Below, one piece after another: positions 39,207 through 48,713 of a DNA stretch of 48,764 nucleotides; position 1 is the stretch's first letter; each line of letters starts with the position of its first letter. The stretch spans positions 1 to 48,764 of the forward strand of contig JBJECE010000023.1 of NCBI GenBank assembly GCA_051870755.1, written 5' to 3'. The notes beneath the pieces are model-generated. The model searched no databases, was not told the DNA's origin, and was given only the letters and a program-made list of their open reading frames with translations. Source of the stretch: W0P28-013 sp051870755 (GTDB lineage: Bacteria > Bacteroidota > Bacteroidia > Bacteroidales > Paludibacteraceae). Made by a program: the position numbers and the translations under genes.

Positions 39207-41186
39207 ATGAGAAAACTGACAACTGCGGAAATCGCACAACTGCAAGCCAATAGTTGCACCGCCGACGATTGGAATAATATCGAAGTGGCCGACGGTTTCG
39301 ACCCCATGTATGTGTGCGAGGTGGATTTTTCGGGACCGATTCGTTTGGGACGTTTCGACAAGACCTTTACGCTGGCCGGCGGCGTTCCGGCTCATGCCGG
39401 CTTGTACAAAGCGCGTTTGCACAACGTCGTTATCGACGACGATGTGTGTGTGCGCGACATTCACAACTACATAGCCAATTATCACATCGGCGAAGGCACC
39501 TACATCGAAAACACAAACGTGATAGTGGTCGATGGCGAAACGACTTTCGGCAACGGCGTGCGTGTGCCGGTGATGAACGAGGGCGGCGGCCGCGAGATCC
39601 CGATTTTCGACGGGCTGTCGGCGCATTTGGCCTATATTTTGGCGTTGTATCGCCACAACCATGCCGTCATCGACCATTTGCAACAACGCATTGATGCTTA
39701 CGCCGAAACGCAAAAATCGACGATGGGCGAAATAGGCAAGCATGTGCGCATAGTGAACTGCGGTTTGCTGAAAAATGTCCGCATCGGCGACTATGCCACG
39801 CTTGGCGGCACCTCGAAATTGAAAAACGGCAGCGTAAACAGCAATATCGAAGCACCTGTGCAGTTGGGCTCGGGCGTGAAATGTACGGATTTCATCATTT
39901 CGTCGGGTGTGAAAATTTCGGACTCGACCTTGGTGTCGTGCTGTTTTGTGGGGCAAGGTTGCATTATGGACAAGCACTATTCGGCGCTCGATTCGCTGTT
40001 TTTTGCCAACTGTCAAGGCATGCATGGCGAGGCGACAGCCATTTTTGCAGGTCCGTACACGGTGTCGCACCACAAATCGAGTTTGCTGATAGCTGGCATG
40101 TTTTCGTTTCTGAACGCCGGTTCGGGGTCGAACCAAAGCAACCACATGTACAAGTTGGGACCGATACATCAAGGCGTGGTGGAGCGCGGTGCCAAAACCA
40201 CGAGCGACTCCTATCTGTTGTGGCCGGCGCGCATCGGCGCTTTCACGCTGGTGATGGGGCGCCACACCAAACATTGCGATACGTCGGCTCTGCCTTTTTC
40301 GTACCTCATCGAAAATGCTACGGAGAGTTATTTGGTGCCGGCCGTCAATTTGCGCAGCGTCGGCACGGTACGCGATGCCCAAAAATGGCCGAAACGCGAT
40401 GCGCGTCGCGACAGCCACAAACTCGACCAAATCAATTTCAATCTGTTGAGCCCGTACACGATTCAAAAGATGATGCACGGCATCGAAGTGCTTGAAAATC
40501 TGCAAAAAGAGTGTGGCGAAATAACGGCGGAATACGCTTATCAGAATTGTCGCATACGCAATTCGTCGCTACGCAACGGCATCGCTTTGTATCGGACGGC
40601 GATTGTGAAATTTCTCGGCAATTCGTTGATCAGTCGTTTGCAAACGGGCGAGTTTGCCACGTTGGCCGATATTCGGACACGTTTGCGCCCGACGTCCGAT
40701 GTGGGGTTGGGCGAATGGAGCGATTTGTCGGGATTGATAGCCCCGCAAACCGAAGTCAATCGGTTGATGGACGACATCGCTGCCGACAAATTATCGTTGG
40801 ACGACATTCAGCAGCGGTTTGAAACGTGGCATCGCAATTACTACGAATACGAATGGACGTGGGCGTGCGATAAGTTGTTGAAACATTGGCAGAAAGAACT
40901 CGATGCGGTAACCATCGACGATTTGGTGCTGTTGGTTGGCGAGTGGAAAGAGGCCGTCGTGTCGTTGGATAAGATGTTGTACGACGATGCCAAAAAAGAG
41001 TTCAACCTGATGGCCAAAATTGGGTTCGGCGTCGATGGCGACGACCGCCAGAAAGTGCAGGATTTTGAATCGGTGCGCGGTCGTTTCGATAGTAACCCGT
41101 TCGTGTGCGAGGTGCTGAATCACATCGAACGCAAATCGCGTTTGGGCGACGAGGTTGTAGCCAAATTGCAGTGCGTAAAGGCTTGA
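39207..41186 (+). CDS. DUF4954 family protein with left-handed beta-helix repeats
   Basis: The 659-residue protein matches DUF4954, a Bacteroidota-centred family with hexapeptide-type repeats: VVIDDDVCVRDIHNYIANYHIGEGTYIENTNVIV, and VRIVNCGLLKNVRIGDYATLGG... with many [LIV]G periods, as in sugar-nucleotide acyltransferases. Later blocks (GAFTLVMGRHTKHCDTSALPFSYL, then an alpha-helical C-terminal half) are also family features. Chemistry and substrate are unknown. It begins 27 bases after hisS, and its TGA overlaps the recF ATG by one base. Confidence 0.88.
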   Translation: MRKLTTAEIAQLQANSCTADDWNNIEVADGFDPMYVCEVDFSGPIRLGRFDKTFTLAGGVPAHAGLYKARLHNVVIDDDVCVRDIHNYIANYHIGEGTYIENTNVIVVDGETTFGNGVRVPVMNEGGGREIPIFDGLSAHLAYILALYRHNHAVIDHLQQRIDAYAETQKSTMGEIGKHVRIVNCGLLKNVRIGDYATLGGTSKLKNGSVNSNIEAPVQLGSGVKCTDFIISSGVKISDSTLVSCCFVGQGCIMDKHYSALDSLFFANCQGMHGEATAIFAGPYTVSHHKSSLLIAGMFSFLNAGSGSNQSNHMYKLGPIHQGVVERGAKTTSDSYLLWPARIGAFTLVMGRHTKHCDTSALPFSYLIENATESYLVPAVNLRSVGTVRDAQKWPKRDARRDSHKLDQINFNLLSPYTIQKMMHGIEVLENLQKECGEITAEYAYQNCRIRNSSLRNGIALYRTAIVKFLGNSLISRLQTGEFATLADIRTRLRPTSDVGLGEWSDLSGLIAPQTEVNRLMDDIAADKLSLDDIQQRFETWHRNYYEYEWTWACDKLLKHWQKELDAVTIDDLVLLVGEWKEAVVSLDKMLYDDAKKEFNLMAKIGFGVDGDDRQKVQDFESVRGRFDSNPFVCEVLNHIERKSRLGDEVVAKLQCVKA

Positions 41187-42295
41187 TGCAGATGTATTTA
41201 CAGCGCTTGTCGATATTGAACTATCGCAACATTGCCGAGTGTGAGTTGCAGTTTTCGCCCAAGATAAATTGTTTTTTGGGGCGCAACGGCATGGGCAAAA
41301 CCAATCTGTTGGACGTTGTTTATTATTTGTCGTTTTGCAAGAGTCATCTGAACCCGATAGATGCGCAAGTCATCAAACACGATGCCGATTTTTTTATGAT
41401 TCAGGGTACGTTTGAACGTTGCGGCATCGACGAAGTGGTGTCGTGTGCCGTGAAACGCCGTGCCAAAAAACGTTTCAGACGCAATCAGAAAGAGTACGAA
41501 CGCTTGTCGGATCATATCGGGTTGCTGCCTGCGGTGTTGGTGTCGCCGTCCGACTTGGATTTGGTGAACGAGGGTAGCGATGCGCGTCGTCGATTTTTGG
41601 ATGTGGCCATTGCGCAGTACGACAAGCCCTATCTATCGGCGCTGATGCGCTATAATGAAGCGTTGCAAAACCGCAATGCCCTGCTGAAACGCGAGGTGCC
41701 TGCCGACGACGAGATGCTGGACATCTACGAAGAGCAGATGGCCGCCGAAGCGACTTATATTTGTGCCAAACGCGCCGATTTTATCACGGAGTTTGTGCCG
41801 CTGTTTCAGGAATTTTATCGCGCCATTGCCGGCGCCGACGAGCGTGTCGGTTTGGAATACACATCGCATGCGCAACGGGGCGATTTGCGTCAGTTGTTGC
41901 GCGATGTGCGCGACCGCGACTTGGCATTGGGCTACACCACACGCGGCGCACACAAAGACGATTTGATTTTCACGCTGGACGAATTCCCGATGAAACGCAC
42001 CGGATCGCAAGGGCAGGTCAAAACGTATATCGTGGCGTTGAAATTGGCGCAATTTGTCTTTCTGCAACGCATTTGTCAAGTAACGCCCATATTGCTGTTG
42101 GACGATATTTTCGACAAACTCGATGCCGACCGCGTTACACGCATCATGCAGTTGGTGGCCGGCGACGGGTTCGGTCAAATTTTCATTACCGATACGAACA
42201 GAGAGCATTTGGACGAAATTTTGTCGCAAATCGATGGCGAAAGCCGCTTGTTTGAGGTGTCGGATGGGAAGGTGGTAAACCATGCGATGCAGTAG
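41186..42295 (+). CDS. recF: DNA replication and repair protein RecF
   Basis: RecF is an SMC-like ATPase that helps load RecA at gaps with RecO and RecR. I start at ATG 41186, which overlaps the upstream stop (TGATG); a second ATG is six bases later. The 369-residue protein has MYLQRLSILNYRNIAE, Walker A FLGRNGMGKTN, the family's LVSPSDLDLVNEGSDARRRFLD, signature GSQGQVKTYIVALKLAQ and Walker B PILLLDDIFDKLDADR, then FITDT. In many bacteria recF sits next to dnaN; here it follows DUF4954. Confidence 0.95.
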   Translation: MQMYLQRLSILNYRNIAECELQFSPKINCFLGRNGMGKTNLLDVVYYLSFCKSHLNPIDAQVIKHDADFFMIQGTFERCGIDEVVSCAVKRRAKKRFRRNQKEYERLSDHIGLLPAVLVSPSDLDLVNEGSDARRRFLDVAIAQYDKPYLSALMRYNEALQNRNALLKREVPADDEMLDIYEEQMAAEATYICAKRADFITEFVPLFQEFYRAIAGADERVGLEYTSHAQRGDLRQLLRDVRDRDLALGYTTRGAHKDDLIFTLDEFPMKRTGSQGQVKTYIVALKLAQFVFLQRICQVTPILLLDDIFDKLDADRVTRIMQLVAGDGFGQIFITDTNREHLDEILSQIDGESRLFEVSDGKVVNHAMQ

Positions 42296-42340
42296 ATGTC
42301 GGATGCCGATGCTTGATTTAATACGTTGATTTTCAGTACT

Positions 42341-45300
42341 GTGAATAAAATTCTGAACATCTTCTTTGTTTTGTCATTTGCTTTGATGGTACAGGCGTCG
42401 GGCTATGTTATTATCAATCAAGTGATGTACGACACACCTTTGAATGAGGTGGTTACGGTTACACCCTATAGTAATGGTGAGTTTGTCGAGTTGTATAATC
42501 CGACAGGCGATACTATCGATATAACAGGTTGGCACTTATATGGAGATGGCTATACCGAAAGTTATACTTTTGATTCTGTGAAAATGCCACCTCAAGGGTA
42601 TCTGATTTTAGCCTATCGTCATAAAAAAAATGTGCCATACGCATTGGATGGTTTATATGATAGTTTTAGTACTACAGCAGGGCACATAGTCTTATATCAC
42701 AACTCAATCATATTAAGCAACAGTGGTGAAACTTTGCGATTGACCAATGCACAAAACCAAGTGGTAGATGCAGTATATTACGATGGTACCTCAAATAAGC
42801 GAAATCCGGACAGATTACATGCTGAAAATGAGAATGATATTTCAGGCGATTCTTGTGTAAGCCTTCATCGTACAGAAATTCATTTTGACCGAAACGGGCA
42901 GTGTATCAATTCGCGATGGACAACAGATAAAGTCAGTTTTTTTACACACCGGTTGGGCGATGATTATGTGTTTATACCTGAACATTATTTGCTCAAAGAT
43001 TCTTTGTTGTCTTTGTCGCAAAACTTTATAGTTAGTGTTACGCCATTGGATGCCACTGCGCGTGTTACCATGGACAATCATATACCATCGGTTGAAGGCG
43101 GCATACGCGCTATTACGACCATTGATTATTTTGACGGTTTGGGTAGAAAACAGGGTACTGTGATGCCTGGATTCACGCCGGCAGGGGCTAACTTATTTAG
43201 TTATCAATCTTACAATGATTTTGAAAATGTAGATAAAGTTTGGTTACCAACGCCTGTTGACAACCTTAACTTTGTAGCGGAATCGACTTTTGCCGATTTG
43301 GCAACCGGTTATCATAATGATAATCGCCCATTTATAGAATATACATACGAAAATTCGGAACAAAGGCGTTTATTGACAACCCATCAAGCAGGGACGAATT
43401 GGGCAACACATCCTGTTACATATCAGTATGGAACGGCGTATAATGACACGATCAAAGAGTTTGGCGTTGGTGCATCGGGCGACCTTATTTGCAGGGGCAT
43501 ATTTGTTGAAGGAGCATTGTATAAAACATGTGTGGCCGATGAAGATGGCAAGTATGTTACGACATTTACCGACAAACTTGGACGTACAATTTTGGAACGT
43601 CAGGCACATAATTACGATACTTACTATGTGTATGATGATTTGAACCGTTTGCGCTATGTGTTACCTCCTATGGCTGCCGATAGTTTGGATGTGGGCCTAT
43701 ACGATCCTGAAAACAGCCTGTTGGAACGGTGGGCGTATGTGTACAGATACGATGGTCGGGGCAATATAATTTATAAACGTCTGCCGGGGTGTGATGCCAT
43801 AAATATGGTGTACGACCAAGCCAATCGATTGGTGGCGCAACAAGATGGCAATATGCGCAATAGGACATCGTGGTTAGTTTACAAATATGACAATATAGGG
43901 CGGGTTGTTTATACGGCATTGTTAAATCGGGATATTACGGCACAAGAGCAAAAAGAGATAGCCAACAACATGCTGTTTGAGGAAACGTTCGATACACAAA
44001 ACGATTTTGCCGGTACAGGTTATACGTCTGTGTTCTTTGTCAACGAACTCGTGCCACTAACGGTAAATTATTACGACAACTATGATTTTTTAACTACATT
44101 ATCGCCTGAGGTTGGCGAACAATTAACTGCGACAGCATTTGAAACATACGACCAACCTGTCAGTTCTGTTCATGGGCGATTGACAGGTAGCCGCGTGTAT
44201 CATCTGTATGATACTGCCTATCAAGTTACTGCTAACTACTACGACTACCAAGGACGTTTGATACAGCAGTGTGCCACCTCCCCCATGGGAGGGTACAATC
44301 GCACATGCACGGCTTACAATTTTGACGGAACCATCAGTCGTGCGTTGATGCAATATCACAATGAGCGTGATAGCCTGATGGAACGCTATGCGTACACCTA
44401 CGACCATGCAGGTAGATTATTAACAACCACCTATCAAATAGATACCTTGCCATCGATTTTATTGGTGCGGAATGTGTATGACGAATTGGGACGATTGGCG
44501 CAAAAAACTCGCCACAACGACAGTGATACCACGACTTACGGCTACAATATGCACGATTGGCTGACAGACATAGCGAATAGTCAATTTACGGAGCACATTG
44601 TGTACAACGGCAGTGCGGCTGCCAACGCGTACTACAATGGCAACATAGCGCAAACTATGGTACAACACGATGCTGTGCCGGTGTGTACCAACTACACCTA
44701 TGACGAGGTAAACCGCCTGACATTGGCACAAAATGCCGACCATGCCACGCTGCGGGAGGCATTTGCCTACGACAAGATGGGCAATGTGTTAGAGTTGCGA
44801 CGCGACAGCATCGACCACTTATCCCTAACGTATAGCGGCAACCAATTGATACAAGTAAGCGATGCGCATGATAACTGCATGCACGCCACGGAGTATCGCG
44901 ATTTAGAAACCGCCATGCCCCAAGAGATGGCATACGATGCCAATGGCAACCTGCAGTATGATTTGGATCGCCGGATTTCTGCCATTCACTATAATTTACT
45001 AAATTTGCCGGAGCTGATTTGTTTTATGGACGGACGTAAAATAGTGAACCTATACGATGCAGCAGGGCGCAAACATGGCACCGGGTACTATGTGCAAGAT
45101 GACAGCCTGCCGGCGTACTCCACTTGGTACGACGGCCACTACGAACGAACGGACTACGCCGATACACTTGTGCCGAGCCTCTGCCGCGTGCACCACGCCG
45201 AAGGCTATGTGAGCCGTGGCCGCGAAGCATCCACACCGCCCGTTATCCACTACTACCACCGCGACCACTTGGGCAACACCTGCGTGGTGTGGAATGCTAC

Positions 45301-46216
45301 GGCCGACAGTGTAGTGCAGCGCACGCTGTACTATGCCGGCGGCATGCCCATGGCTGGCAGCACAGGGCAGCCGTATCAGCCCTACAAGTATAATGGCAAA
45401 GAGTTTGTAACCGCGTATGGTTATGATACTTATGATTATGGTTTCCGAAATTATTACCCTGCTGTAGGTAGATTCACTTCCGTTGATCCTCTTGCTGAAC
45501 AATATTATAGCATTTCGCCTTACGCGTATTGTAAAAATAACTCTGTAAACCGCATAGACCCTAACGGGCTGGACGATTATAGATATGATGATAAAACAGG
45601 GGATTTTCATCTAATGAAGCAAACTGATGATAAAACGGATAGAGTGTTAGGATACCACTTAAACAAAGAGACAGGAGAATACGAACAAAATACCAAATGG
45701 TATCAGACTAAAACACGAATGGAGATGGTTGAAAAAGGTATTTTAAGCGATGGCGTTAATTTTATGATCAACAATAACGTTATTGCTGTAGGTGGAGAAG
45801 GACAAGCCTCTGTAGATGGTGTAGAAGCATTCGTTGTAAACTTGTCAGATATGGTTGGAAAAGAAATCGGTGGCGCATATTTTTCAAAAGATGGTATAGG
45901 TTCAACAACACATATTTCCATAGGAAGATATAAGAATAACGGCTACAAAATAACCAAGGGAGGATATGGTCATACATTATGGAATAAATTATACCCTAAT
46001 TCAAAATTGGAAAACAGTTTAACAGGTTTCTTCCATACACATCCGAGTGGAGCAAATATCAGTGTTTCAGACAGGACAAAACCATCTCAACAAGACAAAA
46101 CTAGTCGGGATGAGGCTCTTAAAATTATGCCAAATTTACAATTTTATATTCTTACACACCCTATAAATTACGGCGATAAATTTCCACTTAAAATCCCTTA
46201 TACAACATGGCCATAA
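42341..46216 (+). CDS. Secreted RHS-repeat polymorphic toxin with N-terminal lamin-tail domain and C-terminal JAB/MPN-like toxin domain
   Basis: I start at GTG 42341, giving MNKILNIFFVLSFALMVQAS, a signal peptide; total 1291 residues. Residues about 22-190 form a lamin-tail domain (YVIINQVMYDT, GEFVELYNPTGDTIDITGWHL). A DUF6443-like TIDYFDGLGRKQGTVMPG follows, then RHS repeats and the core (YYHRDHLGNTCVVW, YKYNGKEFVTAYGYDTYDYG, GRFTSVDPLAEQY) ending at the boundary IDPNG (Asp1073). The variable tail (1077-1291) carries GFFHTHPSGANISVSD: His1232-x-His1234 and Ser1241-x2-Asp1244, a JAMM-type metal motif with a spacing one residue shorter than usual. This fits JAB-like peptidase toxin tails. The tail is AT-richer than the core, as expected for swapped toxin domains. 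Confidence 0.88.
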   Translation: MNKILNIFFVLSFALMVQASGYVIINQVMYDTPLNEVVTVTPYSNGEFVELYNPTGDTIDITGWHLYGDGYTESYTFDSVKMPPQGYLILAYRHKKNVPYALDGLYDSFSTTAGHIVLYHNSIILSNSGETLRLTNAQNQVVDAVYYDGTSNKRNPDRLHAENENDISGDSCVSLHRTEIHFDRNGQCINSRWTTDKVSFFTHRLGDDYVFIPEHYLLKDSLLSLSQNFIVSVTPLDATARVTMDNHIPSVEGGIRAITTIDYFDGLGRKQGTVMPGFTPAGANLFSYQSYNDFENVDKVWLPTPVDNLNFVAESTFADLATGYHNDNRPFIEYTYENSEQRRLLTTHQAGTNWATHPVTYQYGTAYNDTIKEFGVGASGDLICRGIFVEGALYKTCVADEDGKYVTTFTDKLGRTILERQAHNYDTYYVYDDLNRLRYVLPPMAADSLDVGLYDPENSLLERWAYVYRYDGRGNIIYKRLPGCDAINMVYDQANRLVAQQDGNMRNRTSWLVYKYDNIGRVVYTALLNRDITAQEQKEIANNMLFEETFDTQNDFAGTGYTSVFFVNELVPLTVNYYDNYDFLTTLSPEVGEQLTATAFETYDQPVSSVHGRLTGSRVYHLYDTAYQVTANYYDYQGRLIQQCATSPMGGYNRTCTAYNFDGTISRALMQYHNERDSLMERYAYTYDHAGRLLTTTYQIDTLPSILLVRNVYDELGRLAQKTRHNDSDTTTYGYNMHDWLTDIANSQFTEHIVYNGSAAANAYYNGNIAQTMVQHDAVPVCTNYTYDEVNRLTLAQNADHATLREAFAYDKMGNVLELRRDSIDHLSLTYSGNQLIQVSDAHDNCMHATEYRDLETAMPQEMAYDANGNLQYDLDRRISAIHYNLLNLPELICFMDGRKIVNLYDAAGRKHGTGYYVQDDSLPAYSTWYDGHYERTDYADTLVPSLCRVHHAEGYVSRGREASTPPVIHYYHRDHLGNTCVVWNATADSVVQRTLYYAGGMPMAGSTGQPYQPYKYNGKEFVTAYGYDTYDYGFRNYYPAVGRFTSVDPLAEQYYSISPYAYCKNNSVNRIDPNGLDDYRYDDKTGDFHLMKQTDDKTDRVLGYHLNKETGEYEQNTKWYQTKTRMEMVEKGILSDGVNFMINNNVIAVGGEGQASVDGVEAFVVNLSDMVGKEIGGAYFSKDGIGSTTHISIGRYKNNGYKITKGGYGHTLWNKLYPNSKLENSLTGFFHTHPSGANISVSDRTKPSQQDKTSRDEALKIMPNLQFYILTHPINYGDKFPLKIPYTTWP

Positions 46217-46234
46217 TAATAAAGTGCGTTCATT

Positions 46235-46849
46235 ATGAAAACTAAAACGATAATAGTCTTATCTCTGTTTTTGTTAATATGTGGTTGTTCTTCTACAAAG
46301 AAAATAGTAATGACAACAGATGAAAATTTGCAAGAAGTGGTGATAAAGATAGCTATTCAAGATTTTTCAACCAAATGTAATTTGTTTAAGAAAGATTCTG
46401 TTTTTAGCGTTTTTTTTCATGATAGCGTGTTTAGTAAACCAACTTTAATACCAGTTACTAATGGAGAATATAAAGATGGACGAACTCACCAATGGAAAAA
46501 AGGAAACTTAATTGACGGAATAGTAAGTGTAGAAATTGGGAGTAATGATGGTTATCAATTATATTATTCAGAACAAACGAAAAGTAAATTACCAACAAGA
46601 TATATAATAAAAGATGGTAAGCTATTTTATTGGTGGGATAAAAATAATATCGTTACTGAAGAAATAATAGCAGTATTGTGGAGATATAATATGTTGCAAA
46701 CATATAGTATAATCCCTGACTTTTCCATTGATGATAGTCAAAAAGGCGCACATTATTACTTTTGTAAGAACGATTTATTTAAATACAATAGAGTCGTTAC
46801 AAATATTGGGCTTGAACATTACAAACCGCCCAAATTAACATGCAACTAA
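46235..46849 (+). CDS. Lipoprotein, candidate immunity protein for the RHS-JAB toxin
   Basis: The gene begins 18 bases after the toxin stop. The 204-residue product has a lipoprotein signal (MKTKTIIVLSLFLLICGCSS; Cys18) so it would sit in the periplasm or at the outer membrane. I recognise no family. It contains several aromatic and charged strands (KLFYWWDKNNIVTEEIIAVL) and ends KPPKLTCN. Position directly behind a toxin tail and AT-rich composition are the evidence for an immunity role; nothing in the sequence proves it. Confidence 0.7.
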   Translation: MKTKTIIVLSLFLLICGCSSTKKIVMTTDENLQEVVIKIAIQDFSTKCNLFKKDSVFSVFFHDSVFSKPTLIPVTNGEYKDGRTHQWKKGNLIDGIVSVEIGSNDGYQLYYSEQTKSKLPTRYIIKDGKLFYWWDKNNIVTEEIIAVLWRYNMLQTYSIIPDFSIDDSQKGAHYYFCKNDLFKYNRVVTNIGLEHYKPPKLTCN

Positions 46850-46967
46850 AGAAACAACCCTTATAGTTCAACGGAACAAATGGTGGCTTAGGAATACGAA
46901 AGTGAACAGGATGTTTGCTGATGATTCACAATGGAATTTTTAATAATGTAATGCATGGAGTCTAAAA

Positions 46968-47020
46968 GAAGTTCAGTTCGAGTAACACGAACGGAACTTC
47001 AACTAGTGCCTTTATAAGGC
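46968..47020. repeat. Two adjacent hairpins in the gap between immunity genes
   Basis: GAAGTTC-A-GTTCG pairs with CGAAC-G-GAACTTC (12 bp, one A-G mismatch, 7-base loop; 46968-47000), then GCCTT-TAT-AAGGC (47008-47020). Neither has a T tract. The rest of 46850-47065 shows short frames only and may be decayed coding sequence. Confidence 0.55.
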
Positions 47021-47065
47021 GTAATAAGTCCTGTACCTATTATCAGAAAATAACAATGAGATAAT

Positions 47066-47644
47066 ATGAGAACATATATCATTATGGGTTTAATTTCCTT
47101 GTATGTATTGATGTGTTGTGCTTGTGGAAGCAAGAACACTAATCAGACAGAGCACGTTTTCTAACAATCAGATACTTTGCAGTTAATTATGCATACGGAC
47201 AATAATTTTGCAACAGTGTTTCTACATGTTGAATTTGCAGAAAAAGTAGAGGTGTTTGATAGTCCTAACGGAGAAATAATGACATCTGTTCAAAATAATA
47301 TATCTGAAGAAGATTACGTGATGTTTGATTTATTGCACAAACCAGATAATATGTATTATGTAATAGCTTATAGTGGGCTTACAGACAGGGTCTTAGCAAT
47401 TGGTTGGATTCCTCAAAATACTAATATAGGGATTTATTCGGCTGCTTATGGAGACTTACATTTAAATGCCATTTACTAGAAAGCGAGTTATTATTACTGA
47501 AAAAGTTTATAACCCTAGTATATCTGAATTCTTGATTTTGATGGCAGATGGTTAAAAGTAAGAGTTAAAATAGATGATAAGTTTTATATTGGCTGGTTGC
47601 CTCCTGAAATGCAATGTGCAAACCCATATACAACTTGTAGTTAA
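47066..47644 (+). pseudogene. Broken SH3-like lipoprotein gene (probable decayed immunity gene)
   Basis: ATG 47066 opens a lipoprotein signal MRTYIIMGLISLYVLMCCAC (Cys20). The frame hits TAA at 47162-47164, yet continues in the same frame as QSDTLQLIMHTDNNFATVFL, through VEVFDSPNGEIM and AIGWIPQNTN to TAG at 47477. The reading then resumes one frame over (KRVIITEKVYNPSISEF, about 47481-47530) and returns to the first frame for DGRWLKVRVKIDDKFYIGWL...CANPYTTCS, ending at TAA 47642-47644. Both halves show the 'V...p.G.....i......v.y......GW(I/L)' order of SH3-like domains. One nonsense and two frameshift lesions argue for decay. Confidence 0.75.
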
Positions 47645-47694
47645 TAATAGTTGTTGTATTAGAAAAACGTGTTACCTGTGTCGCTCAAACCTAA

Positions 47695-47889
47695 ACACAC
47701 TTGACCATTGAAGGTAAAAAAGCAGGATTAGACTCTCGTAATGTAAAACAATTTGAATTTAAAAACTCTAAAGGAGAAAACGTTACTATTAGACAAGATA
47801 AATCCACGACCTATCCTGATGGTGGAAGTCAGCCCAATCATTACAATGCAGGGAAAGAAAAAAAGTTAGATCAACATCATAATTATTAA
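47695..47889 (+). pseudogene. Orphan C-terminal toxin-tail fragment
   Basis: A frame opening right after TAA at 47692 has no convincing start (a TTG at 47701 is possible) and encodes THLTIEGKKAGLDSRNVKQF then KGENVTIRQDKSTTYPDGGS and NHYNAGKEKKLDQHHNY. The 'HYNAG' plus late histidines resemble the ends of nuclease-type RHS/polymorphic toxin tails. It lies 13 bases before a small gene, as toxin and immunity genes do, so I read it as the remnant of a displaced toxin tail without its delivery part. Confidence 0.55.
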
Positions 47890-47902
47890 AACTTAAAAAG
47901 AG

Positions 47903-48379
47903 ATGATAGAAATAAATAAAATAAAAGAAATCTATAAAGGGCATTATCAAGTTATTCTAAATTTTCCAAGTTCAAATGATTTATTAAAAATTTTAGATAC
48001 ATCTTATAAATATGTATGGAATATTGAACATATTGAAAATTCAATAGAATGGGAAAAATATGATTATTATCTATACAATAAACGGATAAAATCCCACTCT
48101 ATTTTTGCTAGAAATATAGAAATGGAATATTTAATGGAAACGTCAGATTTTTTGCAATTCATTCCTAATATTCATCAAACGATTAAAATTATACAAACGA
48201 ATGCCATTCCTCCTGATTACCTAAACATCAAACAATTAACTGGTAAAAGAAAGTATGATTTATTACAAAACAAGATTGATTATTTGTTTGAATTAGAAAT
48301 GCCAGGCGCAGTAGATTTTGCTCCAATCATAAGTCCAAATATTAAATTTTTGGAAAATATTATAAGAAAATTTAGTTAG
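47903..48379 (+). CDS. Small acidic cytoplasmic protein, candidate immunity for the orphan toxin tail
   Basis: The 158-residue protein (MIEINKIKEIYKGHYQVIL...) has no signal peptide and no family that I recognise. It is preceded by AAAAAGAGATG, a purine-rich start region, and follows the orphan tail at 13 bases. It contains SSNDLLKILDTSY, EWEKYDYYLYNKRI and a late LEMPGAVDFAPIISPN. A cytoplasmic immunity protein would fit an intracellular nuclease-type toxin. It is strongly AT-rich. Function is inferred only from position. Confidence 0.65.
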   Translation: MIEINKIKEIYKGHYQVILNFPSSNDLLKILDTSYKYVWNIEHIENSIEWEKYDYYLYNKRIKSHSIFARNIEMEYLMETSDFLQFIPNIHQTIKIIQTNAIPPDYLNIKQLTGKRKYDLLQNKIDYLFELEMPGAVDFAPIISPNIKFLENIIRKFS

Positions 48380-48417
48380 TATTGTTATGTGTGTTGCTTA
48401 TTGTACAATTATATTAA

Positions 48418-48672
48418 ATATATCTACTCGTTCTCCTGACACAAATTTACAGACCTTCGGATATGGTTTTTGCGAAACATTCAGCATTTAGTTATGAAGA
48501 TTTGTATAGCGATAAATATGGTGCTGATTTTGGTGCTAACTATTTTGATTCTAACCGTGAACCAACGTTTGGAGAACAATTGGAGAGTTATTTTAATAGT
48601 GTTTTAAAAGCAACTAAACCTCAAAACGCCCAATTTACATTACCACTTGAAGACATACAAGAAAATAAGTAG
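48418..48672 (+). pseudogene. Fragment resembling another RHS-associated tail
   Basis: After TAA at 48415 a frame runs IYLLVLLTQIYRPSDMVFAK then HSAFSYEDLYSDKYGADFGA and FDSNREPTFGEQLESYFNSV, ending at 48672. The first ATG is at 48463. The phrase 'HSAFSYEDLxSDxxGxxFGxxYF' is familiar from C-terminal regions of large Bacteroidota secreted or RHS-associated proteins, so I read it as the end of a longer lost gene. No start signal or promoter is seen. Confidence 0.45.
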
Positions 48673-48713
48673 GACAAATGGTTCGTCTTTCCCTGTTATA
48701 CTGATAAAAATTG

